A stretch of DNA of 15,261 bases from Anaerolineales bacterium UBA2232 (GTDB taxonomy: Bacteria > Chloroflexota > Anaerolineae > UBA2200). Position numbers and translations under genes: made by a program. This document shows positions 12,822 through 15,261 of the stretch, piece after piece. The stretch spans positions 1 through 15,261 of the forward strand of contig DDYO01000164.1 in NCBI GenBank assembly GCA_002348045.1. Reading direction: 5' to 3'. The notes under the pieces were generated by a model, which was given only the letters and a program-made list of their open reading frames with translations, made no database searches and was not told the DNA's origin. Position 1 is the first letter of the stretch, and every line of letters begins with the position of its first letter.

Positions 12822-13850
12822 ATGACCAAGAGACTTGTTTGCATGCTCGTGCTTACTGCGCTGGTTGTTTCGTCGGTGAGTTGTGCGCCCAAGGAAAAGA
12901 CCACTGGTCACCTGACGGTGTTGGGCACGCCCACTGAGGAGTACATCGACATTGTCTGCAAAGCTTTTGAGGCCAAGACAGGCATCAAGACGGAGTGGGT
13001 TCGGATGTCGTCTGGCGAGGCTCTGGCTCGCATACGCGCTGAGAAGGACAAGCCCACGTTCAGCGTCTGGTGGGGTGGCCCGGCAGACGGCCAGATCGCG
13101 GCCCAAGCCGAAGGCCTGGTCGAGAAGTATGTGCCACCGAGCGCTGCCAAGATCCCTTCGTACTACAAGGACGCCGAAGGCTACTGGCATGGGATCTACG
13201 TTGGCGCTCTGAGCTTTGGATCCAATACCAAGTGGCTAGCCGAGCACAATGTGAGCGCACCCGCATCCTGGGCTGACTTGCTCAAGCCCGAGTTCAAGGG
13301 ACAGATTTCCATGGCCCATCCGGCGACATCAGGAACGGCCTACACAATGATGTCCACGATCCTGCAGGTGCTTGGTGAGGAGCAGGGCTGGGAATACCTG
13401 AAGCAGTTCAATGGTCAAATCTACCATTACACCAAGGCGGGATCCGGACCAAAGGGCGTCGTGCAGACGGGCGAAGTTGGCGTTGGTATCGTGTTCGGCC
13501 ATGACTGGGTCACCTCGGTCGAGGAAGGATATCCCATTCAGATTACCTTCCCATCAGAGGGTACCGGTTATGAGATTGGTGCCGTGGCGCTGATCAAGAA
13601 CGCGCCGGAGCCTGCCGAGGCCAAGAGGTTCATCGAGTTCGCCCTGACCGCCGAGTGCCAGAACTTGGGCAAGCAGGCCAAGGCCTACCAGTTCCTTACT
13701 GCGCCAGACGCCGATCCGCCGGCCAACGTGCCGTACAAGTTGGCGGACCTCACGGTGATTGACTATGACTTTGACTGGGCTGGGAACAACCGAAAGGCGT
13801 TCACTGACAAGTTCACCAAAGAAATCGAGCCTAACATTCCAACCCAGTAG
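12822..13850 (+). CDS. ABC transporter substrate-binding lipoprotein, AfuA/FbpA type
   Basis: A 342-residue extracytoplasmic binding protein of the type 2 periplasmic fold. Residues 1-20 are a signal peptide (MTKR then a hydrophobic run) and Cys21 is the probable lipidated residue. The mature part shows features of the ferric-iron/thiamine/sugar-phosphate cluster: LTVLGTPTEEY at the first strand, VWWGGPADG (82-90), and AHPATSGTAY (165-174), a loop that commonly contacts an anionic ligand. Tyr-rich spots occur at 114-115 and at 201 and 203, but I cannot align them with the iron-binding tyrosines of FbpA. The ligand could be ferric iron, a phosphorylated sugar, a phosphonate or another anion. 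ATG is preceded by GAGAGGA about 10 nt upstream. The permease gene follows after 59 nt holding a strong hairpin, a layout that usually leaves the binding protein in excess over the membrane part. Confidence 0.9.
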   Translation: MTKRLVCMLVLTALVVSSVSCAPKEKTTGHLTVLGTPTEEYIDIVCKAFEAKTGIKTEWVRMSSGEALARIRAEKDKPTFSVWWGGPADGQIAAQAEGLVEKYVPPSAAKIPSYYKDAEGYWHGIYVGALSFGSNTKWLAEHNVSAPASWADLLKPEFKGQISMAHPATSGTAYTMMSTILQVLGEEQGWEYLKQFNGQIYHYTKAGSGPKGVVQTGEVGVGIVFGHDWVTSVEEGYPIQITFPSEGTGYEIGAVALIKNAPEPAEAKRFIEFALTAECQNLGKQAKAYQFLTAPDADPPANVPYKLADLTVIDYDFDWAGNNRKAFTDKFTKEIEPNIPTQ

Positions 13851-13860
13851 CCGGGTAATG

Positions 13861-13889
13861 AGCAGTGGCTGGCATCGCCAGCCACTGCT
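13861..13889 (+). promoter_or_regulatory. Perfect 13-bp intercistronic hairpin
   Basis: AGCAGTGGCTGGC (13861-13873) pairs with GCCAGCCACTGCT (13877-13889) around a 3-nt loop, 10 nt after the binding-protein stop and 20 nt before the permease start. Only two T residues end the right arm. In binding-protein operons such stems act as partial terminators or protect the upstream mRNA from 3' exonucleases. Either role here is inference. Confidence 0.7.
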
Positions 13890-13909
13890 TCCACAGCGGA
13901 GCAGATTCA

Positions 13910-15261
13910 GTGAATAGAACATCCTCCAGGTACTGGAAGGAAATCAAGGCTATCGCCAGCGATCCCTGGCTATTGGGTGGCCTTGTGGTCTCGGGCGCGT
14001 TCCTTGCCCTGTTCGTCGTCTATCCTCTGGCCCGGGCTTGCGTGCAGAGCGTGCTCACCACGGATGGCTCCTTTGATTTGAGTACCTTCCACCGTCTTCT
14101 GTTCAGCCCAGAGTATCGTCTCATCATATACAACACGCTGCAGATGGGCGTTCTGGCAGCGCTGGTCAGCACTGTCATTGGCTTCGTGCTGGCCTACACA
14201 CTAGCCCGTTGTCATGTCCCATTCGAGGGCATATTTCGAGCGATTGCCACGCTGCCCATTGTTTCGCCCCCCTTTGCTGTCGCCATGTCCATCGTGCTCC
14301 TCTTTGGACGGGTGGGTTTGGTCACCTGGCGATTGCTGGGCATTCGCTATGACATCTACGGCCTGGATGGACTCATGTTCGCCCAGGTGATCACGTTCTT
14401 TCCCGTTGCCTTTCTGATGTTCGAGGGGCTATTTCAGGCATTGGATCCTTCCATGGAGGAGGCCGCGCAGAGCCTGGGGGCCTCGAAGCGGCACATCTTT
14501 TTCACGGTGACGCTTCCTTTGATGATCCCGGGAATTGCCGGCGCATTGTTGCTCCTCTTCGTAACGTCGCTCTCCGATCTCTCTAACCCGGCGGTGATGG
14601 GAGGAAGCTACAAAGTTTTGGCCACCGAGGCATACTACGCAATTATCGGACGATATGATGTGCAGGAAGGCTCGGCGCTCTCGGTGCTTCTGCTTATTCC
14701 GTCGGTCACGGCCTTCATGCTCCAAAGGTATTGGGTGAGCCGCAAGTCCTACATTTCGGTTACCGGTAAGCCCGCTTCACGCCGGATCGAGATCAAGGAA
14801 TGGTACATCCGCTATCCGCTGATTGCCCTGGCCAGTTCGTTGGTGCTTTTCGTGGCCATCGTTTACGGCTTTATCTTTGTGGGGGCTTTTAGCAATTTGT
14901 GGGGTGTTGATTATTCCTTTACCCTCAGGCATTTTGTCGATCCCCTATGGGGCGCCCTCAATCGTGGGCGGCGTGCGCTGGTGGATACGTTGACCTTGTC
15001 GGCCTATGCCACTCCGTTGGCGGGCCTGATAGGTATCGTGATCGCTTTCTTGGTGGTTCGGAAAAAGTTCCTTGGCAAGCAGTTGCTGGACTTTGTCTCC
15101 ATCATGGGCATGGCCGTGCCGGGAACCATCGTGGGCATCGGATTCATCCTGGCGTTCAACCGCCCTCCGCTGGTGCTGACGGGTACCGGATTGATCATCG
15201 TCCTGGTCTTTGCGGTGCGTAGTCTACCGGCGGCTGTTCGCTCGGGCACTGCCGCGTTGCT
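13910..15261 (+). CDS. Fused two-domain ABC permease, 3' end outside window
   Basis: The frame is open from GTG at 13910 to the right edge (450 codons plus two bases), with no stop. It is an inner-membrane permease of the AfuB/FbpB iron-type family, in which two permease domains are joined in one chain, usually of about 550 residues. Hydrophobic segments can be seen near 20-45, 73-100, 112-133, 154-175, 205-222, 256-272, 304-325, 360-383, 395-416 and 425-438. The first domain carries an EAA loop, EEAAQSLGAS (183-192), followed by LPLMIPGIAGALL, which docks on the ATPase. The second domain has reached VRSLPAAVRSGTAAL, the stretch that normally comes just before the second EAA loop, so about 100 residues are missing. 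GGAG (13898-13901) lies 8 nt before the GTG. The partner ATPase gene is expected just to the right. Confidence 0.92.
   Translation, partial: MNRTSSRYWKEIKAIASDPWLLGGLVVSGAFLALFVVYPLARACVQSVLTTDGSFDLSTFHRLLFSPEYRLIIYNTLQMGVLAALVSTVIGFVLAYTLARCHVPFEGIFRAIATLPIVSPPFAVAMSIVLLFGRVGLVTWRLLGIRYDIYGLDGLMFAQVITFFPVAFLMFEGLFQALDPSMEEAAQSLGASKRHIFFTVTLPLMIPGIAGALLLLFVTSLSDLSNPAVMGGSYKVLATEAYYAIIGRYDVQEGSALSVLLLIPSVTAFMLQRYWVSRKSYISVTGKPASRRIEIKEWYIRYPLIALASSLVLFVAIVYGFIFVGAFSNLWGVDYSFTLRHFVDPLWGALNRGRRALVDTLTLSAYATPLAGLIGIVIAFLVVRKKFLGKQLLDFVSIMGMAVPGTIVGIGFILAFNRPPLVLTGTGLIIVLVFAVRSLPAAVRSGTAAL

Noticed and set aside
1..15261. CRISPR array, tRNA, rRNA, transposase or insertion-sequence ends
   Set aside because: No regularly spaced repeats, no tRNA-like folded sequence and no transposase-like reading frame could be seen.

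Overview
The window looks like a chromosomal segment of a GC-rich (roughly 60%) environmental bacterium. A Chloroflexota-like (Anaerolineae-type) origin is my best guess. It rests on style: lipoproteins with long Pro/Thr linkers, a very large thioester macroglobulin, frequent GTG/TTG starts, and sigma70-type -10 boxes (TAGAAT, TATACT). No rRNA or single-copy marker is present, so the assignment is inference.

Layout, left to right. (1) The 3' end of phoU (+), closing what is probably a phosphate-uptake operon outside the window. (2) Two minus-strand genes with separate promoters: a lipoprotein c-type cytochrome and a nitrilase with an intact Glu-Lys-Cys triad. (3) Divergent from the nitrilase, a 2021-residue bacterial alpha-2-macroglobulin (+) with an intact C-x-E-Q thioester. 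It is followed on the same strand by a Cys4 winged-helix-like protein with a HEPN/DUF4145-like tail, an alpha/beta hydrolase, a doubtful 103-codon ORF and a class I SAM methyltransferase. (4) Convergent with the methyltransferase, a radical SAM enzyme (-) whose C-terminal half looks like a SPASM domain without its cysteines. (5) Divergent from it, the start of an ABC import operon (+): an AfuA/FbpA-type substrate-binding lipoprotein and a fused two-domain permease that runs off the right edge. The ATPase should lie just outside.

The gene set is a mosaic of accessory functions and I do not see one pathway joining them. The clearest functional units are the ABC operon (binding protein, strong intercistronic hairpin, permease) and the macroglobulin as a cell-surface protease trap. 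The items most worth a second look are the Cys4/HEPN-like protein with a displaced histidine, the cysteine-less SPASM-like tail, the macroglobulin with no adjacent PBP1C and a Met-rich bait, and several perfect 11-14 bp inverted repeats with tiny loops, two of them inside coding sequence.
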